A DNA stretch of 64,000 nucleotides from Verrucomicrobiales bacterium (lineage in GTDB: Bacteria > Verrucomicrobiota > Verrucomicrobiia > Verrucomicrobiales > SLCJ01), in contig JAGXGH010000064.1 in the NCBI GenBank assembly GCA_024636835.1, forward strand, positions 1 to 64,000. The letters are read 5' to 3'. The notes under the pieces are model-generated. The model saw only the letters and a program-made list of their open reading frames with translations, did not search any database and was not told the origin of the DNA. Shown here in pieces: positions 51,162 through 59,505 of the stretch. Position numbers and translations under genes: made by a program. Each line of letters begins with the position of its first letter. Position 1 is the first letter of the stretch.

Positions 51162-51947
51162 CTAGGCTTTCGCCACCGCGTAGAGTTCCGAAACTCGTGC
51201 CCAGTTTACCACTGAGAACCAAGCTTCGATGTAATCTGCGCGACGGTTCTGGTAGTGGAGGTAGTAGGCGTGCTCCCAAACGTCGATACCAAGAATAGGC
51301 ATGCCAAGTACGTCGGTGACGCCTTTCATCAGTGGGTTGTCTTGGTTGGGTGTCGAGGTAATCGCGAGCTTACCTTCTGGAGAGACGTAAACCCATCCCC
51401 AACCGGAGCCAAATTGTGACCCAGCCGCTTTAGCCAGGCTTTCTTTGAGTCCAGCCATGCCGCCGAGGTCAGTCTCTATGGCTTTGACAAGCGCTTCGGA
51501 AGGTTTGCCGCCCTCGGGACTCATGGTCTCCCAGAAAAGTGCGTGATTGTAATATCCTCCGCCGTTGTTGCGGACTGCGGTGCGGATTGAATCGTCGACA
51601 TGATCGAGCGTAGCGAGCAATGTGGTAATCGAGTGTTTTTTCAGCTCAGGTTGTTCTGCGAGCGCGGCATTCAACTTTTTGGTGTATCCCGCATGGTGTT
51701 TATCGTGATGAATTTCCATCGTCCGCGCGTCGATATGCGGGGCGAGAGCGTCGAAAGCATAAGGTAGGGCGGGAAGCATGAACTCACCGTTTTGGAGGGG
51801 CGTCGCAACTCCTGTTGGTTTGGTTTCATCGGCGTATCCGCGCATTGACGATCCGGCGAGCAGAGACCCGCCTACAAAAAGCCCGGATTTACCGAGAAAT
51901 GTCCGGCGTGAAAGTGGAGAGGTTGGTTCTGTATTCGGTGATTTCAT
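51162..51947 (-). CDS. sodA: Fe/Mn superoxide dismutase with Tat signal
   Basis: 261 residues. The N terminus is a twin-arginine signal (SRRTFLGKSGLFVGGSLLAG), so the folded enzyme is exported. The mature part is a complete Fe/Mn SOD: MEIHHDKHHAGYTKKLNAAL (first His), NHALFWETMSP (second His), SGWGWVYVSPEGKLAITSTP and ILGIDVWEHAYYLHYQNRRA DY with the Asp and His ligands. It converts superoxide to peroxide and oxygen. Tat export of SOD occurs in some Gram-negative lineages. Metal preference cannot be told with certainty. Confidence 0.95.
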   Translation of the reverse strand: MKSPNTEPTSPLSRRTFLGKSGLFVGGSLLAGSSMRGYADETKPTGVATPLQNGEFMLPALPYAFDALAPHIDARTMEIHHDKHHAGYTKKLNAALAEQPELKKHSITTLLATLDHVDDSIRTAVRNNGGGYYNHALFWETMSPEGGKPSEALVKAIETDLGGMAGLKESLAKAAGSQFGSGWGWVYVSPEGKLAITSTPNQDNPLMKGVTDVLGMPILGIDVWEHAYYLHYQNRRADYIEAWFSVVNWARVSELYAVAKA

Positions 51948-52006
51948 AGTTTCTTATTGATGGGTGTAAACAAAATTACGGAGAGGGACTGACGATGGTT
52001 TCATAT

Positions 52007-52477
52007 TCATCTTTTGGAGGGATTGGAATCGATCACGCGTCCAGTCGCAACGCGTTCTCCGCCTTGTGATGGGGGGCTAGATGGAGAAGGGAAGGGTGTG
52101 CGTTGACCGACGACTTGCACTTTGTTTTTCAATTTTCCGGCGACTTGTGAGCGAATCACCGCACGAATGTATGGTATAAGTAAGAGGAATCCCACCGCAT
52201 CGGTTAAGAATCCCGGGGTGAGCAGCACCGCGCCAGCGATGAGAATGAGCAAACCATCAATGGCTTCATTGGCGGGGAGTTGGCCTGATGCCGAGGTGGA
52301 CTGGAATTTCCGCCACGTCCGCAGGCCTTGCTGTTTCGTCAGGTAGGCGCCCAGGATTCCAGTGATGACAATCGTGGCGAATGTTGGCAATAGTCCTATC
52401 TTACTGCCGATCTTGACGAAAAGAATAAGCTCAATCACCGGGACGGTGATGAAAAGGAGAAGTAGTTTTGCGAACAT
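52007..52477 (-). CDS. fxsA: FxsA family membrane protein
   Basis: 156 residues with three or four membrane segments. The N-terminal LLLFITVPVIELILFVKIGS, the ITGILGAYLTKQQGLRTWRK loop and ANEAIDGLLILIAGAVLLTP GFLTD are the family signature. E. coli FxsA reduces phage T7 exclusion by the F plasmid, but the general function is unknown. The C-terminal 40 residues are unconserved and Pro/Ser-rich. Confidence 0.88.
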   Translation of the reverse strand: MFAKLLLLFITVPVIELILFVKIGSKIGLLPTFATIVITGILGAYLTKQQGLRTWRKFQSTSASGQLPANEAIDGLLILIAGAVLLTPGFLTDAVGFLLLIPYIRAVIRSQVAGKLKNKVQVVGQRTPFPSPSSPPSQGGERVATGRVIDSNPSKR

Positions 52478-52562
52478 ATTGAAAGATCAAACGAGAGGAA
52501 CGTTTCCGCTATGACAATCGCCAGGCAATTTTGGAATCGTTCGTTAATCGTGCGTTTGTTGC

Positions 52563-52937
52563 CTATTTGTTGGAAGTTGATGAGTTCTTTGAAAGAGTGT
52601 CACGCACTTTCTTCGGTAGCCCTTTGACGACGAGATTGTGAGAATCCTGGATCATTTGGGCAACAAGTTCGTCGGGTAATTCATCGCCCAGTGTCACTGT
52701 GTTCCAGTGGCGTTTGTTCATGTGGTAGCCGGGCTGGACGGCTTCGTATTGGTCACGAAGTTCAATGGCACGATCTGGGTCGCATTTGAGATTGATGGTA
52801 GGTGGCACCTTATCGGGAGATGCGAGCGCGAACATTTTCCCTGCCACCTTGTAGACCAGAACATCGGGGCCAAAGGGCATGGATTCCGTTGTCTGTGGGA
52901 ACCATAGGCATAAGGTGATGACTTCCTCCAAGTGCAT
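52563..52937 (-). CDS. MmcQ/YjbR family protein
   Basis: 124 residues of the MmcQ/YjbR fold. Landmarks: TESMPFGPDVLVYKVAGKMF, INLKCDPDRAIELRDQYEAV, GYHMNKRHWNTVTLGDELPD. The fold resembles double-stranded DNA-binding proteins, but nucleic acid binding has only been proposed. The C terminus is a short Ser/Thr tail. A terminator for the neighbouring lipoprotein gene lies just upstream of it. Confidence 0.88.
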   Translation of the reverse strand: MHLEEVITLCLWFPQTTESMPFGPDVLVYKVAGKMFALASPDKVPPTINLKCDPDRAIELRDQYEAVQPGYHMNKRHWNTVTLGDELPDELVAQMIQDSHNLVVKGLPKKVRDTLSKNSSTSNK

Positions 52938-52975
52938 GCGCTGAGTTTCAACGCTTGAATCAATAACGAAAAGAA

Positions 52976-53010
52976 AAAAGCGCCACCGCTCAACGAGCGA
53001 TGGCGCTTTT
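52976..53010 (-). terminator. intrinsic terminator after the lipoprotein gene
   Basis: A near-perfect stem: AAAAGCGCCA at 52976-52985 pairs with TGGCGCTTTT at 53001-53010, and CGCTC/GAGCG extend it inward to a three-base loop with one mismatch. Read on the minus strand it ends in a T run, 17 bases after the stop of the lipoprotein gene at 53028. Confidence 0.85.
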
Positions 53011-53027
53011 GTCGTGAATGATATGTT

Positions 53028-53345
53028 TTAATAGTAGCACTCGTTACTGCGATAGGAGTTGTAGTTGTAGCGAGACTGATGGCCGTAATTCCTGTTATAT
53101 CTATTGTTTCTCGGGTAGCGGTTATAGTTGGAGCGGCTCTTACGATAGTTGCGGTCGTTGTCGTTATTGTTGGCGATCGCGTAGCCAATCAGACCAGCGG
53201 CAGCGACTCCAGCAATGGCGAGCCCTGGATCAACGGATTGACGCGGTTGTCCATAGGCGTCGTAGGTTGTGGTGCAACTGGTGCCGAAAGCGGTGAAAAT
53301 AGCGAGCGCTGCGATCTTGAGGAGTAAAGATTTCGATGTTTTCAT
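53028..53345 (-). CDS. small lipoprotein with Asn/Tyr/Arg-rich tail
   Basis: 105 residues. A lipoprotein signal peptide (MKTSKSLLLKIAALAIFTAF ending GTSC) gives Cys24 as the probable lipidated residue. A glycine-zipper-like segment (LAIAGVAAAGLIGYAIANNN) follows. The last 45 residues are dominated by Asn, Tyr, Arg and Ser in NRYxRN-like iterations. The start at 53345 is fixed by the signal peptide; an open frame continues upstream without meaning. It has its own terminator and may be a surface-exposed low-complexity lipoprotein. Confidence 0.75.
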   Translation of the reverse strand: MKTSKSLLLKIAALAIFTAFGTSCTTTYDAYGQPRQSVDPGLAIAGVAAAGLIGYAIANNNDNDRNYRKSRSNYNRYPRNNRYNRNYGHQSRYNYNSYRSNECYY

Positions 53346-53498
53346 GTCTTTATGACGAAACAGAGAGAAAAGGTATTCAACAGTAACGACGGATTTCTCG
53401 AAGTTTTTCGACAGCTTGCCGGCGTTGACTTTTTGTGGAATCGGGGTAATAATCCCAGGCGTATCAGCACAAATCGCTGAACCCCCACCCACACACTT

Positions 53499-54614
53499 AT
53501 GAAATTTAATGTTTCTTTCGAAAGAGTTGACTGGATCAACACCATCTTCTTGTTGATGATCTCACTCATCGCAGTGATCGCCGCGCCGATCTACATCGTG
53601 ATGAATGGCCTCAACGGCCTTCAAATCGGACTGTTTACCTTTTATGCCCTTGCCACTGGTATCAGCATAACCCTTGGTTACCACCGTCTCTTCTCTCACC
53701 TGTCCTTCAAGGCTAAGTGGCCCGTAAAGCTCTTCACCTTGGTTTTTGGTGCCTGTGCGTTCGAGAACTCGGCACTCAACTGGTGCTCGGATCACCGTCG
53801 CCATCACAAGCACACGGATCACGATGACGATCCCTACGACATCTCAAAAGGATTCTTCTGGGCGCACATGGGATGGATTCTTTTCAAGATGAACCCGAAG
53901 CCGCCAATGGATAATGTTGCCGACCTTCGTAAGGACCAGATGGTGATGTGGCAATACCGCTGGGACAAAGCAATCGCCGTTCTGGTTGGTCTCGTTCTTC
54001 CTGCCGTTATTGGTTACTTTCACTCCGGTGCCATGGGTGCACTGGGAGGTTTCTTGATCGTCGGAGTTCTTCGTGTGTTTGTTGTTCAGCAGTGCACGTT
54101 CTTCATCAACTCACTTTGCCACACCATCGGTGCCCAGCCTTACTCCACTCGCTGCAGTGCGCGTGATAGTGCGATCATGGCGCTTCTGACATTCGGTGAG
54201 GGCTATCACAACTACCACCACGAGTTCCAGCACGATTACCGTAACGGCGTCAAGCCGTGGAATTTTGATCCAACAAAATGGTCGATTTGGGTGCTTTCCA
54301 AGCTTGGTTTGGTAAGTGATCTACGTCGCGTTGCCGAACACAAGATCTTGCTTGCACAGATGGATGAAGCCCGCCGCAAGGCCGACGCGATGCGCGAAGA
54401 AATCGTAGCTCATGAAGACCCGGCATTACGCGAACGTGCAAGTGCAATCCTTGATGGGCTAACGAAGCAACTTTCTGAGAATTACCACGAAGTGGAACAA
54501 GCGGTGGCCAACAAAGTTGAACTCTCCAAGAAGGCTTTGCGGAACTGGAGTTCCGAGACCCGCATCATGGTCAACCAGCTTGGTAAGATGAGTCGTTTGA
54601 TTCCAAATAACTAG
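53499..54614 (+). CDS. acyl-CoA/acyl-lipid delta-9 desaturase with C-terminal extension
   Basis: 371-residue membrane di-iron desaturase. Three histidine boxes are visible: HRLFSH, HRRHHKHTDHDDDP and HNYHHEFQHDYR. Four hydrophobic segments lie between them. It introduces a cis double bond into saturated acyl chains, adjusting membrane fluidity. After about residue 285 the protein carries a charged helical extension of some 85 residues (EARRKADAMREEI, ERASAILDGLTKQL, EQAVANKVELSKKALR) that bacterial homologues often lack and that may form a coiled coil. No regulatory site is visible upstream. A strong terminator follows. Confidence 0.93.
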   Translation: MKFNVSFERVDWINTIFLLMISLIAVIAAPIYIVMNGLNGLQIGLFTFYALATGISITLGYHRLFSHLSFKAKWPVKLFTLVFGACAFENSALNWCSDHRRHHKHTDHDDDPYDISKGFFWAHMGWILFKMNPKPPMDNVADLRKDQMVMWQYRWDKAIAVLVGLVLPAVIGYFHSGAMGALGGFLIVGVLRVFVVQQCTFFINSLCHTIGAQPYSTRCSARDSAIMALLTFGEGYHNYHHEFQHDYRNGVKPWNFDPTKWSIWVLSKLGLVSDLRRVAEHKILLAQMDEARRKADAMREEIVAHEDPALRERASAILDGLTKQLSENYHEVEQAVANKVELSKKALRNWSSETRIMVNQLGKMSRLIPNN

Positions 54615-54638
54615 GCTCCACAAGTCTGTGACTTTAGC

Positions 54639-54672
54639 AAGCGCTCTGCCCATTGGGGAAGAGCGCTTTTTT
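54639..54672 (+). terminator. intrinsic terminator after desaturase gene
   Basis: AAGCGCTCT (54639-54647) and AGAGCGCTT (54660-54668) form a perfect 9-bp stem with a 12-base loop, followed by a T run to 54672. It lies 24 bases after the desaturase stop. Confidence 0.88.
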
Positions 54673-54708
54673 GGTGCAGGTTCCTAGCCTTCAGGCTGCC
54701 TGGTAACC

Positions 54709-56079
54709 TTACCAGACCTTCCATTTGTCGCGCACTGGTTGCGGTGAAAGCATGGCTGCTGCATCGGGTGATGAATTGACAACTTTTTCCGCGACCGGAT
54801 CCCATTCAACCGTTTTGTCAGTCAGAGCTGCGGCGCGAGTGAGGTGGCAAATGACATCGCAACGGATGGCCATCTCCACTGGGCACATGGTTTCTTCTCG
54901 GGAGCGGACACAATCAATGAAGTTACGGTTGTGTTCCGGTGAGACGCGCAGGCGTTCATCCTCACCCTTGAATTCGGTTTTCCAAAGTGTCCTGTCACTG
55001 GCTTGGAAACCTCCGGAGATGTTTCCAATCCAGCCTTCGGTGCCGTGGAAGACAACACCGTCATCACCCCGCCACTCGCGCTCGTGGTAATGTGTAACCA
55101 CGGCTTCGGCTGTTATGCAGTCCATGTAATGCAGCACCACCTTATTATCGTATTCACATTGCACATCCCATTGTTCGAGAGTCTTGAAAATACCTTCGTC
55201 TGGGATTTTGCCCGTTCCTTCATAACGTATTGGGCTGGTGTGGTCGGAGTGGTTGCCCCATTGAGCGACGCCAAGTGGATGGATGCCGCATCCTGCGAGG
55301 AAGCCTAGCGACGTCTCCGGGCAGTGGAATCCGCCCCATTGCGTGCAGCGATCCACGGTGTACGGCACCATCGGTGATGGCCCCTGCCAGGCATTAAAGT
55401 CGAAACCCTCGGGAACCGGCACCTCAACGGTCGATCCATAAGGAGCGACGTTGTATTTTGCGGCGTCGTTGTGGAGATTGCGGCTCCACACATCAATACG
55501 CTGGAGTTCTCCGATGTAGCCATTGCGTACTAACTCGACCATCTTGCGGTAGCGCCCTTGCGAGCGATATTGGGTGCCAAATTGAAACACACGTTCGTGT
55601 TCTGCAACGGCTTTGCGCAGCGTTGGTGTCTGGCTGTAGTCGAGTGATAATGGCTTCTGACAGTATACATCTTTGCCAGCTCGCACAGCGGCGATCGACA
55701 TCGGGGTGTGCCAGTGGTCGTGCGCGGCGATCACCACCGCATCGACATCCTCGCGAGCCAGCAGTTCGCGGAAGTCGTCGTTGGTGGTCGCTATTTCGCT
55801 GCCATATTTCTTGTTATACGTGTTGGCGAGGTTGACTGCTCGCTGACTGTAGGCGTCGCATGTGGCGACGACACGCACGTCATCCATCTGCTCGAGATGG
55901 GCACGGTGGTAGTAACCAGCAATCGATCCACAGCCGATCTGGCCGACGTTTACCCGATCGTTGGGCATCACTCGACCTTTTCCTGCGATCGCGGATACAG
56001 GGATGATGGTGGGGAATCCGAGTGCGGCACTGCCCATTGCCGCACTCTTGAGGAAATTGCGTCTGCTAAGGGTTTTCAT
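54709..56079 (-). CDS. Tat-exported Gfo/Idh/MocA family oxidoreductase
   Basis: 456 residues with a twin-arginine signal (LSRRNFLKSAAMGSAALGFP). The Rossmann NAD(P) domain begins VNVGQIGCGSIAGYYHRAHL, and the catalytic region contains GKDVYCQKPLSLDYSQ with the conserved Lys-Pro pair. GCGIHPLGVAQWGNH lies in the substrate-binding half. The family oxidises sugars and sugar derivatives; exported members are abundant in Planctomycetes and Verrucomicrobia. The substrate is unknown. It lies 3 bases from a sugar isomerase gene on the same strand, so they are probably co-transcribed. Confidence 0.92.
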   Translation of the reverse strand: MKTLSRRNFLKSAAMGSAALGFPTIIPVSAIAGKGRVMPNDRVNVGQIGCGSIAGYYHRAHLEQMDDVRVVATCDAYSQRAVNLANTYNKKYGSEIATTNDDFRELLAREDVDAVVIAAHDHWHTPMSIAAVRAGKDVYCQKPLSLDYSQTPTLRKAVAEHERVFQFGTQYRSQGRYRKMVELVRNGYIGELQRIDVWSRNLHNDAAKYNVAPYGSTVEVPVPEGFDFNAWQGPSPMVPYTVDRCTQWGGFHCPETSLGFLAGCGIHPLGVAQWGNHSDHTSPIRYEGTGKIPDEGIFKTLEQWDVQCEYDNKVVLHYMDCITAEAVVTHYHEREWRGDDGVVFHGTEGWIGNISGGFQASDRTLWKTEFKGEDERLRVSPEHNRNFIDCVRSREETMCPVEMAIRCDVICHLTRAAALTDKTVEWDPVAEKVVNSSPDAAAMLSPQPVRDKWKVW

Positions 56080-56082
56080 AGT

Positions 56083-56955
56083 TTATGATTTGATGTTCAG
56101 GGTGTTGAGGTATTGATGTGCCTTGGCGACCGTCAAGGCCATTTCAGCGGGTGGCAGATCGCCGTGCATGAATGGAGTCATCCAATATTTGTAGTCCAAC
56201 AGTGACAAGGCCTGCATCCATGGAGTGAAGTCGACTGGGCCTATGCCCGGGAATTGCTTGGTGCCTTTTCCCAGTTGCCAAGCATAGAAAAATAACAATT
56301 GTTCGCCACATGTGCTGATCACCTTGGCGATATCCGCCTTGTGTTTTTGTAAATGGTAGGGAGCTACCGCTAAGCCGACCATGTCGGGAGCCGGGTTGAG
56401 TCGGGTGAAGATCTCGAAAGACTCGGGAGTATTGAGGATGGCGTCGGCATGGTTCTCAATGGCGAGACGTATATTGTGTTTGCGTGCCAGGTCGATCTCA
56501 GGCTGCAAGGTGTCGAAAAACTTTCCGAAGGAGCCTTTGAGTTGATTTTTCTCATTACCGTCATAACTAGACTCACGAACCACGATGCCACCACCGCAGG
56601 CTCCTATGAATTTCGCAAACTCGGGAAACTCCCTCCTAGCATTATAGAGCGTCCATACGCCGATCTCGAGATCGTGGGTTTTTAGTAAGTTCATGAACCC
56701 CTCCGGTCCGAGTTTGATGGCCTCTGCAAGGTGTTTACACTCATGGAAAGGCCCCCACAGGTCGATGCCCTTGAACCCGATTTTTGCAGCTTGCTCGCAG
56801 AAATCTTCCAGCGAGAGCTTGGAAAACATCACCGAGGAAAGGGCTTGCTTCGGCCGCCAAGCGTTAAGCTGGCGGCTCTCTTTAGATGCTAATAAAAGAC
56901 CTGGGAAAGCCAGTGCTGAACTGCCAATGAAACAGCGTCTCGTTAGATTATTCAT
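56083..56955 (-). CDS. sugar phosphate isomerase/epimerase family (TIM barrel), secreted
   Basis: 290 residues with an N-terminal signal-like segment (RRCFIGSSALAFPGLLLASK, twin-arginine-like start RR). The AP endonuclease 2/xylose isomerase-like barrel follows: CEQAAKIGFKGIDLWGPF, DLARKHNIRLAIENHADAIL and MVGLAVAPYHLQKH. A typical metal ligand Glu lies in IENHADAI. Such proteins commonly accompany Gfo/Idh/MocA oxidoreductases in sugar catabolism. It is immediately upstream of the oxidoreductase (3-base gap). Confidence 0.85.
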   Translation of the reverse strand: MNNLTRRCFIGSSALAFPGLLLASKESRQLNAWRPKQALSSVMFSKLSLEDFCEQAAKIGFKGIDLWGPFHECKHLAEAIKLGPEGFMNLLKTHDLEIGVWTLYNARREFPEFAKFIGACGGGIVVRESSYDGNEKNQLKGSFGKFFDTLQPEIDLARKHNIRLAIENHADAILNTPESFEIFTRLNPAPDMVGLAVAPYHLQKHKADIAKVISTCGEQLLFFYAWQLGKGTKQFPGIGPVDFTPWMQALSLLDYKYWMTPFMHGDLPPAEMALTVAKAHQYLNTLNIKS

Positions 56956-57010
56956 GTGTGCTGTTGTGGGTGTTGGTTTGATTGTCGTGAAAAATGCGTA
57001 TTAGCAATAC

Positions 57011-57660
57011 TTAGCGGTCAAGGGTATTTCTTAAAAATTCGTGACTTAGTGACGCCCCATCTATGGTGACGTAGTCGACACTGCGGAATATTTCACAATT
57101 GACTGGCTTTGTGATGCGGATCACTCGTTCCCAATCAACCGCATCATCACTGCAGGAACAACCGACCGGTGTACCGGTAGCCTGGCCTTTTTTACTCTCG
57201 CTGTTCGGAGTAGAGATATCCTTCGCGTGGAGGAGATAGACACGGTCACGCATTTTTTCGAGCCCTTCGTATAGATCCTCGATCCCTGCGAGGTAGCTGT
57301 TACCAGTGTCCCAGTTGATTTGAATCCACGGAGAATTGACAATGTTGATGATTTTTATTAGGCCGTCGACCGTTTTGGTATAGACGCCGTGCGGTTCAAT
57401 ACAGAGAAATTTTCGATGCCGGGCACACATCTGGGCGATACGGATCAGAGTGTAGCGTATGGTATCGTGGGCGAAATCGTCGTCCATCCAGTCTGGTTTC
57501 ATCAATAGCGAGTGAGCCGAGAGGCTGGCGACTTTTACTCCATGACGGTCACAGATTCCCTTCACCTAGAGCGGGTTCTCTTCCATCGAGAATGAGTGAA
57601 AATAATCATCTTCGACTATAAATCCTATATATTTTGCGTTCGACCCGAATGGCACTGTTT
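57011..57660 (-). pseudogene. sugar phosphate isomerase/epimerase, nonsense-truncated
   Basis: The intact part (57565 down to 57011, GTG-initiated, 184 residues) starts in the middle of a TIM barrel: VKVASLSAHSLLMKPDWMDD, FLCIEPHGVYTKTVDGLIKI, WIQINWDTGNSYLAGIEDLY and VYLLHAKDIS. Immediately before it an in-frame TAG (57566-57568) interrupts an upstream continuation, read on the minus strand as KTVPFGSNAKYIGFIVEDDY then FHSFSMEENPL. That continuation aligns with the usual N-terminal half only loosely, so the gene is degenerate there as well. It lies near, but separate from, the oxidoreductase-isomerase pair, as a decayed third member. Confidence 0.75.
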
Positions 57661-57680
57661 TAAGCGGTCATTAGGGGGTG

Positions 57681-57836
57681 CGTTCGTTAAACGAATCTCT
57701 GGCTCACTGGGCGAACAGAGAGGACAAGCGTAAAGGGCGGTTATAGGAGGGGCGTTTCAAAAGCCATTTGCTGAGCGATGCGGTAGCGGCTATGGCCTGC
57801 ATGGCGTGTGTGGATCTCAACCCAGTGATCTTCCTG
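57681..57836 (+). pseudogene. REP-associated tyrosine transposase fragment (C-terminal core)
   Basis: A plus-strand frame reads SLNESLAHWANREDKRKGRL, stop, then EGRFKSHLLSDAVAAMACMA and CVDLNPVI. This matches the signature of Y1/REP-associated tyrosine transposases (ANREDxxKGRFWEGRFKSQ, AMAYVDLNPVRA), with Trp changed to a stop in the FWEGRF motif. The catalytic Tyr/HUH part and both ends are missing. It is a remnant in the gene-free stretch 57566-58003. Confidence 0.8.
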
Positions 57837-58003
57837 GTCCTTCTCTCATCATTGAGCTAACGAGAAGGCTGTTGAAACACGGGGGATCGGAGTTCCCCGC
57901 TCCGTTGATATGGACGTTATCGTTTGGCAGAAGGACACAGGATTGGTTCTGTGAATCGATTATTCTCGGCCACTCGGGTCAGATCAGTGCCAAGATTTGG
58001 TTT

Positions 58004-59497
58004 TCACTCCTCCTCCGCTCCACCCAGCGTGACGTTGATGTTGTATTTATTCTGGAGGTGGGCGTGGGATTTGCTGGCTTGGCCGGATTTGGGGTAGCGC
58101 TTGCAGGTGAGTTGGAAGGTGCGGATGGCTTTTTCTTTTTCACCAGCTTGTTCGTAGGTGAAGCCGATTTGGAGACTGGCTTCGGGGGCTGCCTTATCGA
58201 CGACTTTGCATTGGTTGTAGAGCACGATGGCTTCGTCGTATTCCTTGATGCGGCGGTGGCAGGAGGCCATGCGGAAATGGTTCTGCGGGAAGCGGTCGAT
58301 CTGGCGGTAGGTGGCGATGGCTTTTTTCCAGTCGGAGAGTTTTTCCCAACATTCGGCGATGGACCAGAGGTAGTCGTCGGCGTGGTCGCCATCGATCTCG
58401 ATGAGTTGGCGGAACACCTCCATTGCTTCCTTGATCTTGTCGTCCTCAAGATCCATCGCGGCAATGTTTTTTAGACCGGCGACAGGGTTTTCGAACTCTT
58501 CGTAGAGGCGGCGGGCTTCGTCACGTTTGTCGCGGGCTTTGAACCAATCGGCCATGCGTGAACGGAGGTCGTCATCGGTGCCGTAACGGCGGGCGACTTC
58601 TTCGTAGAGCTTCCAGATTTCGGAAGGCCGACCGAGAGTGGCATTGAGTCCGGCGGCACGGTAGAGAATGGCTTTTCCTTCGTCGGGCCTCTCAGTGATG
58701 TCCTGCTCCAGGCTGGCGATGAGCTGATCGGCGAGGTTGATTGCCGAGCTGCGGGTTTTGTCGTTCTTCAGGAGATGGGAAACGGTTTTTTCCGAGAGCT
58801 CGAAAACAGCGTCAAGAAGTTCGCGGCCCGAGTGGTTGGTGGCGAGGGCTTTTTTCCCCTCGTCGAAGCGCTGGGCGAAGAAGTGGATCTCGGCGCTTTC
58901 GCGGGCGGCGTTGGCACAAGTTTCTTTAGAGACTTCGGTGCGATCGAGCGTGAAGGCGAGTTCGTTGAGGAGTGCCATGCGTTCTTCCCTGTCCTTGTGG
59001 AGGCGGGCGTAGTGGAGCAGATCGGTGCGCGAGCGGATGGCGATCTCGTGGTCGGGGTATTCGCGGATGAGGAAACGAAAGCGCTCCTGGGCGGCTTTTA
59101 CCTCGCCCATGGTGCGATAGGCATCAGCCATGCAGTAGGCTGCGACAGTCGCTTCATTGGATTCCGGCCAGTAATCGATGACCGATTGGAAGCCTTCGCG
59201 CAGGGCGGTCTTGGGCTTCTTGAGATGCATCATCGTGTGACTCCACATCAACTGTGCGTAGGGAGCGCCGGGACTTGTTTCGTAGAGGGTGAGAAATTTC
59301 TCATACTCGGCGAGGGCGGTTTTGAAATTGCCATTGGTGTAATGCTTCTCGGCGATCTTGAGCTGGTAACGCTCGACCTCGCGCATCGCTTCAAAGGTTT
59401 TCACCTGGATCTGTTCGAAGTTCTCGAGCGCGGAGGCGTTCTGCGGGATGAGCAGTTGCAGACAAAGGATGATGAGAATGGGGATGCGGAGGTGCAT
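58004..59497 (-). CDS. secreted TPR-repeat protein
   Basis: 497 residues with a Sec signal peptide (MHLRIPILIILCLQLLIPQN ending ASA). At least ten tetratricopeptide-like helical repeats cover the rest: AEKHYTNGNFKTALAEYEKF, AYRTMGEVKAAQERFRFLIR, EVFRQLIEIDGDHADDYLWS, CHRRIKEYDEAIVLYNQCK, GFTYEQAGEKEKAIRTFQLT. It resembles the outer-envelope tol-pal system protein YbgF family in layout. It is last in the ExbB-ExbD-ExbD operon, 8 bases after the DUF4159 gene, and probably scaffolds a periplasmic complex. Confidence 0.85.
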   Translation of the reverse strand: MHLRIPILIILCLQLLIPQNASALENFEQIQVKTFEAMREVERYQLKIAEKHYTNGNFKTALAEYEKFLTLYETSPGAPYAQLMWSHTMMHLKKPKTALREGFQSVIDYWPESNEATVAAYCMADAYRTMGEVKAAQERFRFLIREYPDHEIAIRSRTDLLHYARLHKDREERMALLNELAFTLDRTEVSKETCANAARESAEIHFFAQRFDEGKKALATNHSGRELLDAVFELSEKTVSHLLKNDKTRSSAINLADQLIASLEQDITERPDEGKAILYRAAGLNATLGRPSEIWKLYEEVARRYGTDDDLRSRMADWFKARDKRDEARRLYEEFENPVAGLKNIAAMDLEDDKIKEAMEVFRQLIEIDGDHADDYLWSIAECWEKLSDWKKAIATYRQIDRFPQNHFRMASCHRRIKEYDEAIVLYNQCKVVDKAAPEASLQIGFTYEQAGEKEKAIRTFQLTCKRYPKSGQASKSHAHLQNKYNINVTLGGAEEE

Positions 59498-59505
59498 GAT
59501 GACGG

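Noticed and set aside
57806..58474. 222-codon plus-strand frame near the transposase remnant
   Set aside because: Its first part is out of frame with the transposase fragment and its last two thirds are antisense to the TPR gene.
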